Assembly (NCBI GenBank): GCA_002404055.1
Contig: DHIZ01000216.1
Span: 38,607-63,826, forward strand
Source: Chloroflexi bacterium UBA4733
GTDB taxonomy: Bacteria; Chloroflexota; UBA4733
Direction of reading: 5' to 3'
DNA length: 25,220 nucleotides
The notes under the pieces were generated by a model, which saw only the letters and a list, made by a program, of their open reading frames with translations, was not told the DNA's origin and ran no database searches. Positions 7,460 through 15,083 of the stretch are shown here, piece after piece. A program made the position numbers and the translations under genes. Positions within the stretch are counted from its first letter, which is position 1. Each line of letters starts with the position of its first letter.

Positions 7460-8722
7460 TCACCCCCAGTATTGCTTGGCTTCGCGGGCGATCTCCACGA
7501 GATACTGCCCGGTCCAGCGCCGCAGGATGGCCGACTGGAAGGGGGTGGGCTGATCGTCCAGGTCCAGTTCGACGGTCGGCGGTTGCTGTGGGTAGCCCCG
7601 TGGGCACATCACGTACAGTTGGAGACGTCCGCCCGAGCTGCGCGGCAGTTGCACCTGCACGTCGTAGGAGCCGTCGGGCACGCCGAGGTCGTCAATGCCG
7701 GGCTTGGTCTCTACCACCACTCCCGGCAGCGCCTGGAGGTAGCGGATATCCTCGCGCATTCGCGCCATGATGTCGCCTCCTGCCGCGGCCTGGCTACTGC
7801 CCGGCAAGGCTTCGGGCAACTGCGGAGAGCCGTGTGTCGCGGGGATGCCGGACCCAAGACTCGGGACGCCGCCGAACGCCGAGGCCGCGCCGCCCGTCAA
7901 GGCAGCCAGCATAGACTGCGGATCAACGTACGTAGCGCCGACCGGTCGGCTCAGAACGGCGGCCGGGTCAAGCATGCCTCGTTCGATCAACTCCTTCATG
8001 AGGGCCTGGTTGCCGGCCATCATCTGGGCGTACACTTCCGGTCGATGCATGAGCATCCACTCCGGCGTCATCTGCGACTGGGACAGCATTTGCGAATCGA
8101 GTTGCCAGTCGCGCACCCGCGTGTACTCCTCCATCTGGCGGGCGGCCAGCGCATCGTTCCCGGCGTCCGTCGCCTTGATTGAGTTGACGAGTATCGTGAA
8201 GACCTCAATGCCGAGAATCTTTGGGAGCTGCATTGCTTGCAGGCGTTGCAGCGTCATCTGGGCGATCGTCTCACCCTGACGGCGGATGTCTTCCACGGTC
8301 GCAAAGACGACGGCGCCGCGCACTGCCTGAATCACCCGGTCGTACAGTCCGGTGAGCGGTTGGCCGACTTCGAGGACGACGCGGCGGGCATCCTTCACCT
8401 GATACTCGACGGCCAGATCCAGGTTGATCTCTACCGGCACGGGCTTCTCGATGGTGAACTCGCGGGTGGTAGAGATTGTGAGCGTCTTGATGCGCGTATC
8501 GACGGCGGTGGCCTTGACGTTGCCGAAGAAGGGGTAGCGACCGAGGTGGTGTTTACCTGGCCCCAGCGTCTCCTGGTAGACGCCGTCGATGGTGATGATG
8601 CAGCACCAGCCATGTTCCACAATGTGACGGCCGTCCAACCCCGGCAGGGGCAGGCCACGTTCGAGGAGTTGCGTCGGCCGGAGGATATCGAAGTCGTTCA
8701 CCAGGTGGCGATTGTTCGGCAT
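7460..8722 (-). CDS. SPFH/band-7 protein with C-terminal E2/RWD-like domain
   Basis: The product has 420 residues. Residues ~32-200 look like an SPFH/band-7 domain: a GxYQETLGPGKH entry loop, basic beta strands ending in KTLTISTTREFTI, then EYQVKDARRVV and a helical part with ILGIEVFTILVNSIK. There is no N-terminal membrane helix, so association with membrane would depend on partners. A low-complexity linker (about 240-315) leads to residues 318-420, whose pattern (RMREDIRYLQ, then YDVQVQL, then LYVMCPRGYPQQPPTVEL and a final two-helix segment) matches the E2 ubiquitin-conjugating/RWD fold, with the hallmark YPxxPP. No HPN motif or catalytic Cys follows, so it would be a UEV- or RWD-like binding module. 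ATG at 8722 has AGGGGG about 6 bases upstream. The C-terminal assignment is by pattern only. Confidence 0.75.
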   Translation of the reverse strand: MPNNRHLVNDFDILRPTQLLERGLPLPGLDGRHIVEHGWCCIITIDGVYQETLGPGKHHLGRYPFFGNVKATAVDTRIKTLTISTTREFTIEKPVPVEINLDLAVEYQVKDARRVVLEVGQPLTGLYDRVIQAVRGAVVFATVEDIRRQGETIAQMTLQRLQAMQLPKILGIEVFTILVNSIKATDAGNDALAARQMEEYTRVRDWQLDSQMLSQSQMTPEWMLMHRPEVYAQMMAGNQALMKELIERGMLDPAAVLSRPVGATYVDPQSMLAALTGGAASAFGGVPSLGSGIPATHGSPQLPEALPGSSQAAAGGDIMARMREDIRYLQALPGVVVETKPGIDDLGVPDGSYDVQVQLPRSSGGRLQLYVMCPRGYPQQPPTVELDLDDQPTPFQSAILRRWTGQYLVEIAREAKQYWG

Positions 8723-8788
8723 GTATACCCCCTACTGCTTCTCCCTGCGCCCGACGCGCACCGTGGCTTCGAATTCTCCTGCACGTCC

Positions 8789-10329
8789 TCAGACGATCGG
8801 CTTCGCCGTCTTCCAGCGGTCTCGGGCGCTCTTCTTGGCTTCGCCACCCTTGTCGCCACGGTAACTCACCTCGGTGGCAGTCTGGTGACCCGTGGCGATG
8901 TCGAGTGCAGTCACGTTCACCACACCGCTGGTTCCGCAGGAAACCGTCACCCTTACCTTCTGTCCTGCCGAACGGTTCGCTGGCAGACCCGTGAGCGTGA
9001 ACTCCCCGATGGGGTTACAGAGGTTGGGGTCTGGAAATTCACCTTGATAGATCGTGACCTTGATCGCGGTCTGACCGGGAAGGGCGGTCACGAACTCGCG
9101 CGAGACTTCCGTGGGGATCGGGCTGTTCCGGGGGATCAGGATGCTATTGAGGCGCTGACTGGTGCCGGGAACGAAGGCTTCGATGCCGAGGCTGTGCGCG
9201 GAGACGTCGGTGACTTCCAGTCCACCCACCTTCTCGATCACCTTCGGGGGCGCCTCCAACGGGGCTGCGTCGACCATTTTCCGCGCGGCCATGAGCGCGG
9301 CTCCCAGCGCCACTGCCTCATCCGGGTTCACGGAAGCATCGGGAGCCTTGCCGAAGTAGCGCTCCAGTGCCTGGGCCACCGCCGGCACGCGCGTCGAGCC
9401 GCCGATGAGAAGCACACGGTCCACCTGTCCGGGTGCTACTTTCGCCTCCGTGATGACCGTGCGTACCAGCGCCAGTGTCGTATCCAGCTTTGGCTTGATC
9501 AGCGCCTCGAACTGTTCGCGGGAAAGCACAGCGCGCGTACTTTTGCCTTGAGCGCGCACAGCCAGGGATGCCTTGGTCAGCTTGCTCAGTTCCCGTTTGG
9601 CTCGTTCAGCTTGACCGCGCAACTCCGCCGCCACAAAGGGGTCAATGGACGGATCGAAGCCGTGTTCGCGTTGAAAGGCCTCAACGGCGTACACCATTAT
9701 GGCGTCGTCGAAATCTTTACCGCCGAGCTGATGATCTCCATCCGTCCCGATGATCCGAATCTGCTTGCCCGCCACATGCATGAGCGTGACGTCGAACGTC
9801 CCCCCTCCGAGGTCGTAGACCAGCACCGTCTCGTCCTGTGTGCTGCGTTCCACGCCGAAGGCGACCGCCGCAGCGGTTGGCTCGTTGACCAGATCAAGCA
9901 CCTTGAAGCCCGCTAGCTCCCCGGCCGCAATGGTGGCCCGTCGCCGGTCGTCATCGAAATAGGCAGGCACGTGATGACGGCGTAGGGAAGGGGACGATTG
10001 AGGTACTGTTCGGCGTCCCGCTTGAGCTTTGCCAGGATGATGGCGGAGACATCGGTTGGGGAGTAGCGCTGGTCCTCGTGGCCGAAGAGCCAATGGAGGC
10101 TGCCCATCTGGCGTTTGACAAAGAGCACCGCCCGATCGGGGTCGCTGGCCGCCTTATCCTTGGCAATCTGACCCACCACGATGGAGTCGTCATCGAAGTA
10201 GACAGCCGACGGCGTCAACCGTTCGGACTCGGCGTTAGGGATAAGCTGGACGTTGCCCTGGGCATCGACGATCGCTACCGACGAGTAGGTTGTGCCGAGG
10301 TCGATCCCGACCGCTTGGAGGTCTGCCAC
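8789..10329 (-). pseudogene. Hsp70/DnaK-like protein, lidless, single-base frameshift
   Basis: Two overlapping frames together encode an Hsp70 of about 513 residues. The first frame (from GTG 10329) has the phosphate-1 loop GIDLGTTYSS and runs to YAVIT. The second resumes at PAYFDDDRRRAT and holds EPTAAAVAFG, LGGGTFDVTLM and LLIGGSTRVP, then the linker and beta substrate-binding part to residue ~500. The break falls in the conserved VPAYF motif near 9970: ACGTGCCTGCC must read ACGGTGCCTGCC to restore frame. Either one base is lost in sequencing or assembly, or the gene is recently broken; every other part looks intact. DnaK is usually 600-640 residues; here the helical lid is absent. It is first in the J-like/band-7 gene set, 66 bases ahead of the band-7 gene. 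Confidence 0.85.
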
Positions 10330-10520
10330 GTCAACCCCGCCTCCAGCCCCGTACCTTCAGGCGTGCCCGTCCCCGCTTCGACCTTGCCTGCGTTTTGCGC
10401 CGGATAAATCTACTCTTGTATTCCGCGCTACTCTGCAAGACAGACCGAAACAGGGTACAAATGGTCGTACCGCAATTCTCTGGATGGAATGATACGACAG
10501 ATGCGCCGCTCGCCTGCCAA

Positions 10521-10538
10521 ATAGGAGTTCTCTCCTAT
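10521..10538. promoter_or_regulatory. Palindrome ATAGGAG-N4-CTCCTAT, candidate operator
   Basis: A perfect 7-bp inverted repeat with a 4-base centre (TTCT). It lies about 190 bp upstream of the Hsp70-like start and 51 bp upstream of the pheA -35 box, in an AT-richer part of the divergent region. Its position suits a regulator site; the regulator is unknown. A fortuitous repeat is possible. Confidence 0.35.
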
Positions 10539-10589
10539 ACGCTGGACGAACACGCAACGAAACAAACCACTTCGCCACTTCGCCGCCCG

Positions 10590-10618
10590 TTGACATCAAT
10601 CGCCTTTCGGCGCTACCA
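10590..10618 (+). promoter_or_regulatory. Sigma-70-like promoter for pheA
   Basis: A perfect TTGACA (10590-10595) is followed after 17 bp by TACCAT (10613-10618), a four-of-six match to the -10 consensus. Transcription would begin near 10625, leaving a leader of about 44 bases. Confidence 0.6.
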
Positions 10619-10668
10619 TCGGCAGCGCTGGCGACAAGAGCAGAAATGGCAGCGGCACGAACGCCTTG

Positions 10669-11808
10669 ATGGACGAACCAATCGACGCGAGTAAGTTGCC
10701 GCCCGCTGCTGCCGAGACTGCCGCTCTCCTGGCAGCCTGCCGCGAAGAAATCGACGACCTGGATCGCCAGTTGGTGGCCTTGCTCAACACGCGCGCTCGG
10801 GTCGTGGAGCGGGTCGGGCGGATCAAGCAGCAGGGCAGCGTGGCCGCATTCATCCCGGAACGCGAAGAGAACGTCTATGAGAACGTGCGCGCTGCCAGCC
10901 AGGGGCCGCTGACGGGCGACAGCCTGAAGGCGATCTATCGCGAGATTCTCTCCGCCATGCGTTCCCTGGAGGATCACCTCACCGTCGCCTACCTGGGTCC
11001 GTCGCACACCTTCACGCATGAGGCCGCCAACCGGCGCTTCGGCTCCGCAGCGCGCTACTTGCCGCAACCGGCGGTGAAGGACGTGTTTGCCGCCGTAGAA
11101 CGCGGCACCGCCGACTATGGCGTCGCCGCCATCGAGAACTCTATCCAGGGAGTCGTCACGGCGACGCTGGACGCCTTTGTCAACGCCGACCAGAACCTCA
11201 AGGTCTGTGCGGAGATCATCCTGCCGATCAGCCAATTCCTGCTTGGCCTGGGGCCGCTCAGCAGCGTGCGCCGGGTCTATTCGCACCCTGTGGCGATTGG
11301 CCAGTGCCGCAACTGGCTGGCGACGCACCTGCCGGCGGCGGAGCAGATCGAAGTCTCCAGTACCAGTCGCGCCGCCGAGTTGGCGCAGGACGACCCGACC
11401 GCCGCCTCCATCGGTGCTCGCATCGCCGCCGAGCACTATCACCTGAAAGTGCTGGCCGAGCACGTGCAGGATCGCAGCGACAACGCCACCCGCTTCTATG
11501 TGCTGGGACACCAGATCGGCCAGCGCTCCGGCAACGACCGCACCGCCGTGATGCTCTCCATCCGCGACCGGGTCGGCGCTTTGCACGATATCACCGGCTG
11601 CCTGGTACGCCACCGTTTGAACATGACCCACTTCGACCACCGGCCGTCGCAGCGCCGCGTCTGGGACTACGTCTTCTTCCTGGAGATCATCGGCCACCCG
11701 AACGACCCGGATGTGGAGGCGGCGCTGGAAGAGTTGCGCGAGTATTGTCTCTCCGTGCGCGTGCTGGGCGCCTGGCGGCAAGGCGAACTTGCTGCCGTCA
11801 AGGCATAG
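10669..11808 (+). CDS. pheA: Bifunctional chorismate mutase/prephenate dehydratase (P-protein)
   Basis: This cytosolic enzyme converts chorismate to prephenate and then to phenylpyruvate, in phenylalanine synthesis. Three domains are visible. The AroQ-type chorismate mutase (about 17-100) carries the CREEIDDLDRQLVALLNTR helix and a GRIK motif. The dehydratase (about 106-285) starts VAYLGPSHTFTHEAA and holds the catalytic NATRF motif near 273-277. A C-terminal ACT domain (about 293-372) has GALH. The ESRP motif used for phenylalanine binding reads DHRPS here, so feedback inhibition may be altered. Length (379) is normal for a P-protein. A TTG at 10666 directly precedes the ATG at 10669; the ribosome site is weak. 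It heads the pheA, zinc-ribbon gene, aroE group. Confidence 0.93.
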   Translation: MDEPIDASKLPPAAAETAALLAACREEIDDLDRQLVALLNTRARVVERVGRIKQQGSVAAFIPEREENVYENVRAASQGPLTGDSLKAIYREILSAMRSLEDHLTVAYLGPSHTFTHEAANRRFGSAARYLPQPAVKDVFAAVERGTADYGVAAIENSIQGVVTATLDAFVNADQNLKVCAEIILPISQFLLGLGPLSSVRRVYSHPVAIGQCRNWLATHLPAAEQIEVSSTSRAAELAQDDPTAASIGARIAAEHYHLKVLAEHVQDRSDNATRFYVLGHQIGQRSGNDRTAVMLSIRDRVGALHDITGCLVRHRLNMTHFDHRPSQRRVWDYVFFLEIIGHPNDPDVEAALEELREYCLSVRVLGAWRQGELAAVKA

Positions 11809-11856
11809 CCTCTGCTTCCGGGGCATGACTGCCTTCCCTCCAGTGGCGTCGGCACG

Positions 11857-11862
11857 TACAAT
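11857..11862 (+). promoter_or_regulatory. Possible -10 box for zinc-ribbon gene and aroE
   Basis: TACAAT is a five-of-six match to the -10 consensus, 31 bp before the GTG start at 11893. The -35 position (11834-11839, TTCCCT) is poor. It may give the zinc-ribbon gene and aroE a promoter of their own within the pheA group. Confidence 0.3.
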
Positions 11863-11892
11863 GCCCCCACGGCAATCAGCGACGGAGGCGGT

Positions 11893-12231
11893 GTGGACGA
11901 CGGGCTGGACGGGGCGATCGAGCAGTGCCTGGCATCGTCAGGCTGCCCCCAGTGCGGCGAACGCTTGCACCTGTTGCGCGTGCTGAGTCGCCGCACGGCC
12001 ACGGCCGTGATTGCCACGCACTGTGAAGGGTGCGGCGCGATTGCCAACCGTGTGTGCTTCACCGGCGATTTGCTGACCCGCCTGCACCACTGCCTGGCCG
12101 ACCCCTTTGACGAAGGGTTGCCGAACGTGGATGGGCCGGTAGAGACCGAGGATGTCCTGGCGATGCACGAGTACCTGGCTGCCTTCGACGGTAACTTCCA
12201 GTCGCTATTCCGCAGCTCGCGCCGACCGTGA
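11893..12231 (+). CDS. Small zinc-ribbon protein between pheA and aroE
   Basis: The product has 112 residues. Two CxxC pairs (CPQC near 18-21, CEGC near 44-47) about 22 residues apart form a classic zinc ribbon; the rest is helical and acidic with no catalytic motif. The GTG at 11893 follows GGAGG closely. Its stop overlaps the aroE start by four bases (GTGA), so the two are translationally coupled. I do not recognise the family. Zinc ribbons of this size often bind nucleic acid or act as protein adaptors. Location in an aromatic amino acid group may reflect only coupling, not function. Confidence 0.75.
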   Translation: MDDGLDGAIEQCLASSGCPQCGERLHLLRVLSRRTATAVIATHCEGCGAIANRVCFTGDLLTRLHHCLADPFDEGLPNVDGPVETEDVLAMHEYLAAFDGNFQSLFRSSRRP

Positions 12232-13076
12232 CGCGCGTCTGCGGCGTCATCGGCCAGTCGCTTCGCCACTCCATCTCCGCAGTCTTTCAACAGGCCGCCT
12301 TTGACACGCTGGGACTGGATGTGTACTACCACGCCTGGGAACTGGCGCCGGAGGCGCTGGCCGTTCACCTGGCGCGGCTGACCCAGCCGGATGCGCTGGG
12401 GAGCAACGTCACCATTCCCTACAAGCTGGCCGTGTTGCCCTACCTGGCGCGCCGTGACCCACTGGTGGAGCAAATAGGGGCAAGCAATACGCTCGTCAAC
12501 GAGGACGGGCAACTGGCTGGCTATAACACCGATGTAGGAGGGTTCTTACGGGCGCTGCGGGACGATGGAGGCTTCGATCCCGTCGGGGCGGACGTGCTGT
12601 TGCTCGGCGCCGGTGGCGCCGCCCGCGCTGTCGCCGTGGCGCTGCTCGGAGCCGGCGTCGGGCGACTGTGGCTCGCTAACCACCATCGCCGGCGCGCCGA
12701 TGACCTCGCCGCCGCTCTGGGCAATGATCGCGTTACTGTGCTCGCTTGGCATAGCCTGGAGTTTCAGGCCGTCCTGGCGGAGGCGCCGCTCGTGGTGAAC
12801 GCGACACCCGCCGGCATGCTCGGCGCAGGCGTGGATGCCACGCCGTTGCCCGAGCCGCTCCTGGCTGCCAATGCCCTGGTATTTGATCTGGTCGCCAATC
12901 CCCTGGAGACCCGCCTCATGCGGGAGGCTCGCCAGGCCGGCGCTCGCGTGCTCGGCGGTCTGCCGATGCTCGTCTATCAGGGCGCGGAATCGTTCCAACT
13001 TTGGACCGGCCAGCCGGCGCCAATCGACGTGATGCGCCAAGCGGCGGAGCGGACCATGGCGAAGGACCATCGCTGA
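12228..13076 (+). CDS. aroE: Shikimate dehydrogenase
   Basis: This enzyme reduces 3-dehydroshikimate to shikimate with NADPH, in the cytosol. The N-terminal substrate domain has the SLRHSIS shikimate-binding motif (about 11-17) and NVTIPYK with the catalytic Lys near residue 66. The partner Asp is in NTD near 100-102. The NADP domain has GAGGAA (about 127-132), and the loop that selects NADP reads NHHRRR, where NRTxxR/K is usual but the Arg cluster fits NADP. The C-terminal signature is GLPMLVYQGAESFQLWTG. At 282 residues it is of typical length. The GTG at 12228 overlaps the stop of the zinc-ribbon gene. With pheA upstream it places two shikimate/phenylalanine steps together. Confidence 0.93.
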   Translation: MTRVCGVIGQSLRHSISAVFQQAAFDTLGLDVYYHAWELAPEALAVHLARLTQPDALGSNVTIPYKLAVLPYLARRDPLVEQIGASNTLVNEDGQLAGYNTDVGGFLRALRDDGGFDPVGADVLLLGAGGAARAVAVALLGAGVGRLWLANHHRRRADDLAAALGNDRVTVLAWHSLEFQAVLAEAPLVVNATPAGMLGAGVDATPLPEPLLAANALVFDLVANPLETRLMREARQAGARVLGGLPMLVYQGAESFQLWTGQPAPIDVMRQAAERTMAKDHR

Positions 13077-13217
13077 AGGGTACCTGGTGGCGGTTCGGGC
13101 AGGCAGTATCATCGGCGGGAGTCTTCCGCCTCGCGGCGGGAACGAGATCGGACCACCTATACTCATGTTCAGCGTGGATGGCCAGGCAGGACCGACATTC
13201 GGTAAGGATGGAACGCG

Positions 13218-13982
13218 ATGCTGCAACAGGAGACTTTGACCCTCTTTCCAGTGCTTGACCCGATGGAACTGGAATACAGCGAGGAAGGGGACGAGCCGTT
13301 GGCGAGCGATTACCACTATATGGAGCAGATCTTTTGCTACACCGTCCTCTTTGAGCGCTTTGCCGGCCCCGACTGCTACGTCAGTTTCCAGCGCTGGCTG
13401 CGCCGGGACGCGGCGGGACGAGAGCCGATGCTGCAGCCCGACTTGCTTGTGGCGCGGGGAGTGCCCCAGCGCAATCACCGCGTCTACGATCCGTGGCAAG
13501 AAGGCAAGATGCCCGATCTGGTTGCGGAATACCTCTCACCTACCTCTCTCAAGGCCGACCAGGTCGGGAAGCTTGATGCCTATCACAAGCTACGCATTCC
13601 CGAGTACTGGCTCTTCAACCCGTCGGGCGAGTTTGCCGGGCCACGAATCCGCGGCTGGAACTTGCTGGGCCGGGAGGGTCCGGAGCCCTTGTTGGAGGAA
13701 GCGGACGGCAGTTTCGCCAGCAGGGTGCTGCCGATCCGCTTTATGATCGTTGATGACGTCCTGGAGGTGCTGGACGGGCGCAGCGGAGCGCAACTTACAC
13801 CACTCCATGCCCAACAACTTCGCATCCGGGAAGCGGAGGCATCGCAGCGCGCGGCAGAAGCATCGCAGCGCGCGGCAGAAGCGCGTCAGCACCTGGAGAC
13901 GGAGGCGCGACAGAACGCGGAGGCGGAAGTCGCGTGTCTTCGCGCGGAGTTAGATCGCCTACGGCGCGGACAGGATACATAG
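13218..13982 (+). CDS. Uma2 family (DUF820) putative endonuclease
   Basis: The product has 254 residues. The core (about 25-165) matches the Uma2/DUF820 PD-(D/E)xK-like fold: PDLLVARGVP, then LVAEYLSPTSLKADQVGKLDAYHKLRIPEYWLFNP, where the Asp of PDL, the Glu of AEYLSP and the nearby Lys are the usual active-site set. The last ~65 residues are a predicted coiled coil rich in Glu, Ala and Arg, with an exact duplication (EASQRAA twice). Such proteins are abundant in Cyanobacteria and Chloroflexota; biological roles are largely unknown. ATG at 13218 follows AAGGATGG. It stands alone, 141 bp after aroE, and faces the convergent hydrolase gene 31 bp away. Confidence 0.88.
   Translation: MLQQETLTLFPVLDPMELEYSEEGDEPLASDYHYMEQIFCYTVLFERFAGPDCYVSFQRWLRRDAAGREPMLQPDLLVARGVPQRNHRVYDPWQEGKMPDLVAEYLSPTSLKADQVGKLDAYHKLRIPEYWLFNPSGEFAGPRIRGWNLLGREGPEPLLEEADGSFASRVLPIRFMIVDDVLEVLDGRSGAQLTPLHAQQLRIREAEASQRAAEASQRAAEARQHLETEARQNAEAEVACLRAELDRLRRGQDT
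13839..13880 (+). repeat. Exact 21-bp tandem duplication in Uma2 coiled coil
   Basis: Two adjacent identical 21-bp units (13839-13859 and 13860-13880) encode seven residues each, one heptad of the coiled coil. The lack of any silent difference between them points to a recent in-frame duplication. Confidence 0.85.
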
Positions 13983-14013
13983 CCGCCAGGCGACGGTACT
14001 CACCGTTCCCTGC

Positions 14014-14856
14014 TCATCTCACCGTCACTCGTAGCCCGTCATACGCCGGCGCCACCCCGTGGGGACGCAATTTGTCCTCTAGCTCAGCGTGTGGCGGGTT
14101 GTTGGCATGCGACAGGTGGTGGGCGAACAGTTGCGCGCCGGGGGCCAGGAGACCGCGGCGACCCAACTCCTGGTGATGCCAGGCGCACTGTTCGATGGTC
14201 ATATGGCCGCCGGGATTGTCGCCGTCCGGTGTAGCAGCCGTGCCCATCGTCGCCTCGATGCCGACGAAGCCGAAACGCACGCCGGCTTGCGCGAGTTGGT
14301 CGAGCGCCTGCCAGGTTTCTGGGAAGAACGCGCCGGTGTCGTTCGCCCACAGTATTGCGGCATTGTCCCGGCGTATGGCATAGAACAGCGGGTCGATGCT
14401 CATGTCGTGGCGGGCGCGCAGGGCAGTAACGGTGTAGGGACCCAGCGTGAAGGTCTCAAACGCTGCAACGGTTCTTAATGTGAGACGCCGCTGATCGAGA
14501 TTGCCAAAGCCGGTGATGATGTCAATCGTCGGTTGGGAGCCGCAGAGTTCCCACCAGGCCGGGACGGTGCCGGTGAACCCTTGTTCGCGGAAGGTGAAGT
14601 TGCTCTCCAGCAGGTGGTCGGAGTGGCTGTGCGTCTGCAGCACCCAGCGCACGCTGTCGAGGCTGAGCTGCAGTGCATGGGTGGCAGCGAGCAGATCAGG
14701 GCCAACATCAATTAACAGTTCGCCATCAATCAGGGCTGAAGTGCGCCGCCGCAGGCAGCGCCCGCCGGCCGCGCGGGCTGAAAGACAGTTTTGGCAGGAA
14801 CAGAACAGGGCAGGATACCCTTCAGCGGCAGCGGTTCCCAGGTAAAGCAGTTCCAC
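14014..14856 (-). CDS. PhnP-like metallo-beta-lactamase-fold hydrolase
   Basis: The product has 280 residues. The metal-binding motif reads THSHSDHL (HxHxDH at about 76-81), with a later Asp in WANDTG and His residues in AHHLSH. Near the N-terminus CSCQNC (19-24) resembles the Cys cluster that binds a structural zinc in PhnP, a cyclic phosphodiesterase. The opening LLYLGTAAAEGYPALF also fits this branch. There is no phn gene nearby, so the substrate may be another cyclic phosphate or small ester. GTG at 14856 follows AAAGGA by 8 bases. It is transcribed divergently from the response regulator and converges with the Uma2 gene. Confidence 0.85.
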   Translation of the reverse strand: MELLYLGTAAAEGYPALFCSCQNCLSARAAGGRCLRRRTSALIDGELLIDVGPDLLAATHALQLSLDSVRWVLQTHSHSDHLLESNFTFREQGFTGTVPAWWELCGSQPTIDIITGFGNLDQRRLTLRTVAAFETFTLGPYTVTALRARHDMSIDPLFYAIRRDNAAILWANDTGAFFPETWQALDQLAQAGVRFGFVGIEATMGTAATPDGDNPGGHMTIEQCAWHHQELGRRGLLAPGAQLFAHHLSHANNPPHAELEDKLRPHGVAPAYDGLRVTVR

Positions 14857-14937
14857 GATGTTGTCCTTTCACGCTAGCGGCGATTATGCCACACGCCCAA
14901 TTGATGCTCGACTGGGCACGGCTGCTGATATAGCCCT

Positions 14938-14991
14938 CTTCAGCAAACCTTCAGTTGTTCCGCCCCTTCCCTTCAGCCTGGCCGGTATCAT
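14938..14991 (+). promoter_or_regulatory. Phased CTTCAG direct repeats and -10 box before response regulator
   Basis: CTTCAG occurs at 14938, 14949 and 14971. The spacings are 11 and 22 bp, one and two helical turns, as in PhoB/OmpR-type sites. TATCAT at 14986-14991 is a fair -10 box starting 10 bp after the last repeat, where a bound OmpR-family activator would cover the -35 region. Autoregulation by the downstream regulator is the simplest reading. Confidence 0.5.
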
Positions 14992-15083
14992 CAATGACAG
15001 GATGGGGCCGCTGCGCCCGAACTACTTTGCTTCAAGTCCACCTGCGCAGCGATTACCGCGGCGATGGCACAGGAGGAGCACCC

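Larger units (their letters stand above)
10330..10668. other. Divergent intergenic region between hsp70-like gene and pheA
   Basis: 339 bp without a gene. It holds a sigma-70-like promoter for pheA (10590-10618) and a short palindrome at 10521-10538. The upstream signals for the Hsp70-like operon are not obvious, and there is no CIRCE element (TTAGCACTC-N9-GAGTGCTAA), so HrcA control is not supported. Confidence 0.6.

Noticed and set aside
7460..8722. Ubiquitin-like conjugation system
   Set aside because: The E2/RWD-like domain lacks a catalytic Cys, and no E1, ubiquitin-like or JAB-peptidase gene is in the window.
8237..9916. 559-codon plus-strand ORF
   Set aside because: It is antisense to the band-7 and Hsp70-like genes, whose protein motifs are unmistakable; long antisense frames are expected in GC-rich DNA.
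10330..10668. CIRCE or other known heat-shock element
   Set aside because: I looked for the TTAGCACTC/GAGTGCTAA pair and saw none; only an unrelated palindrome is present.
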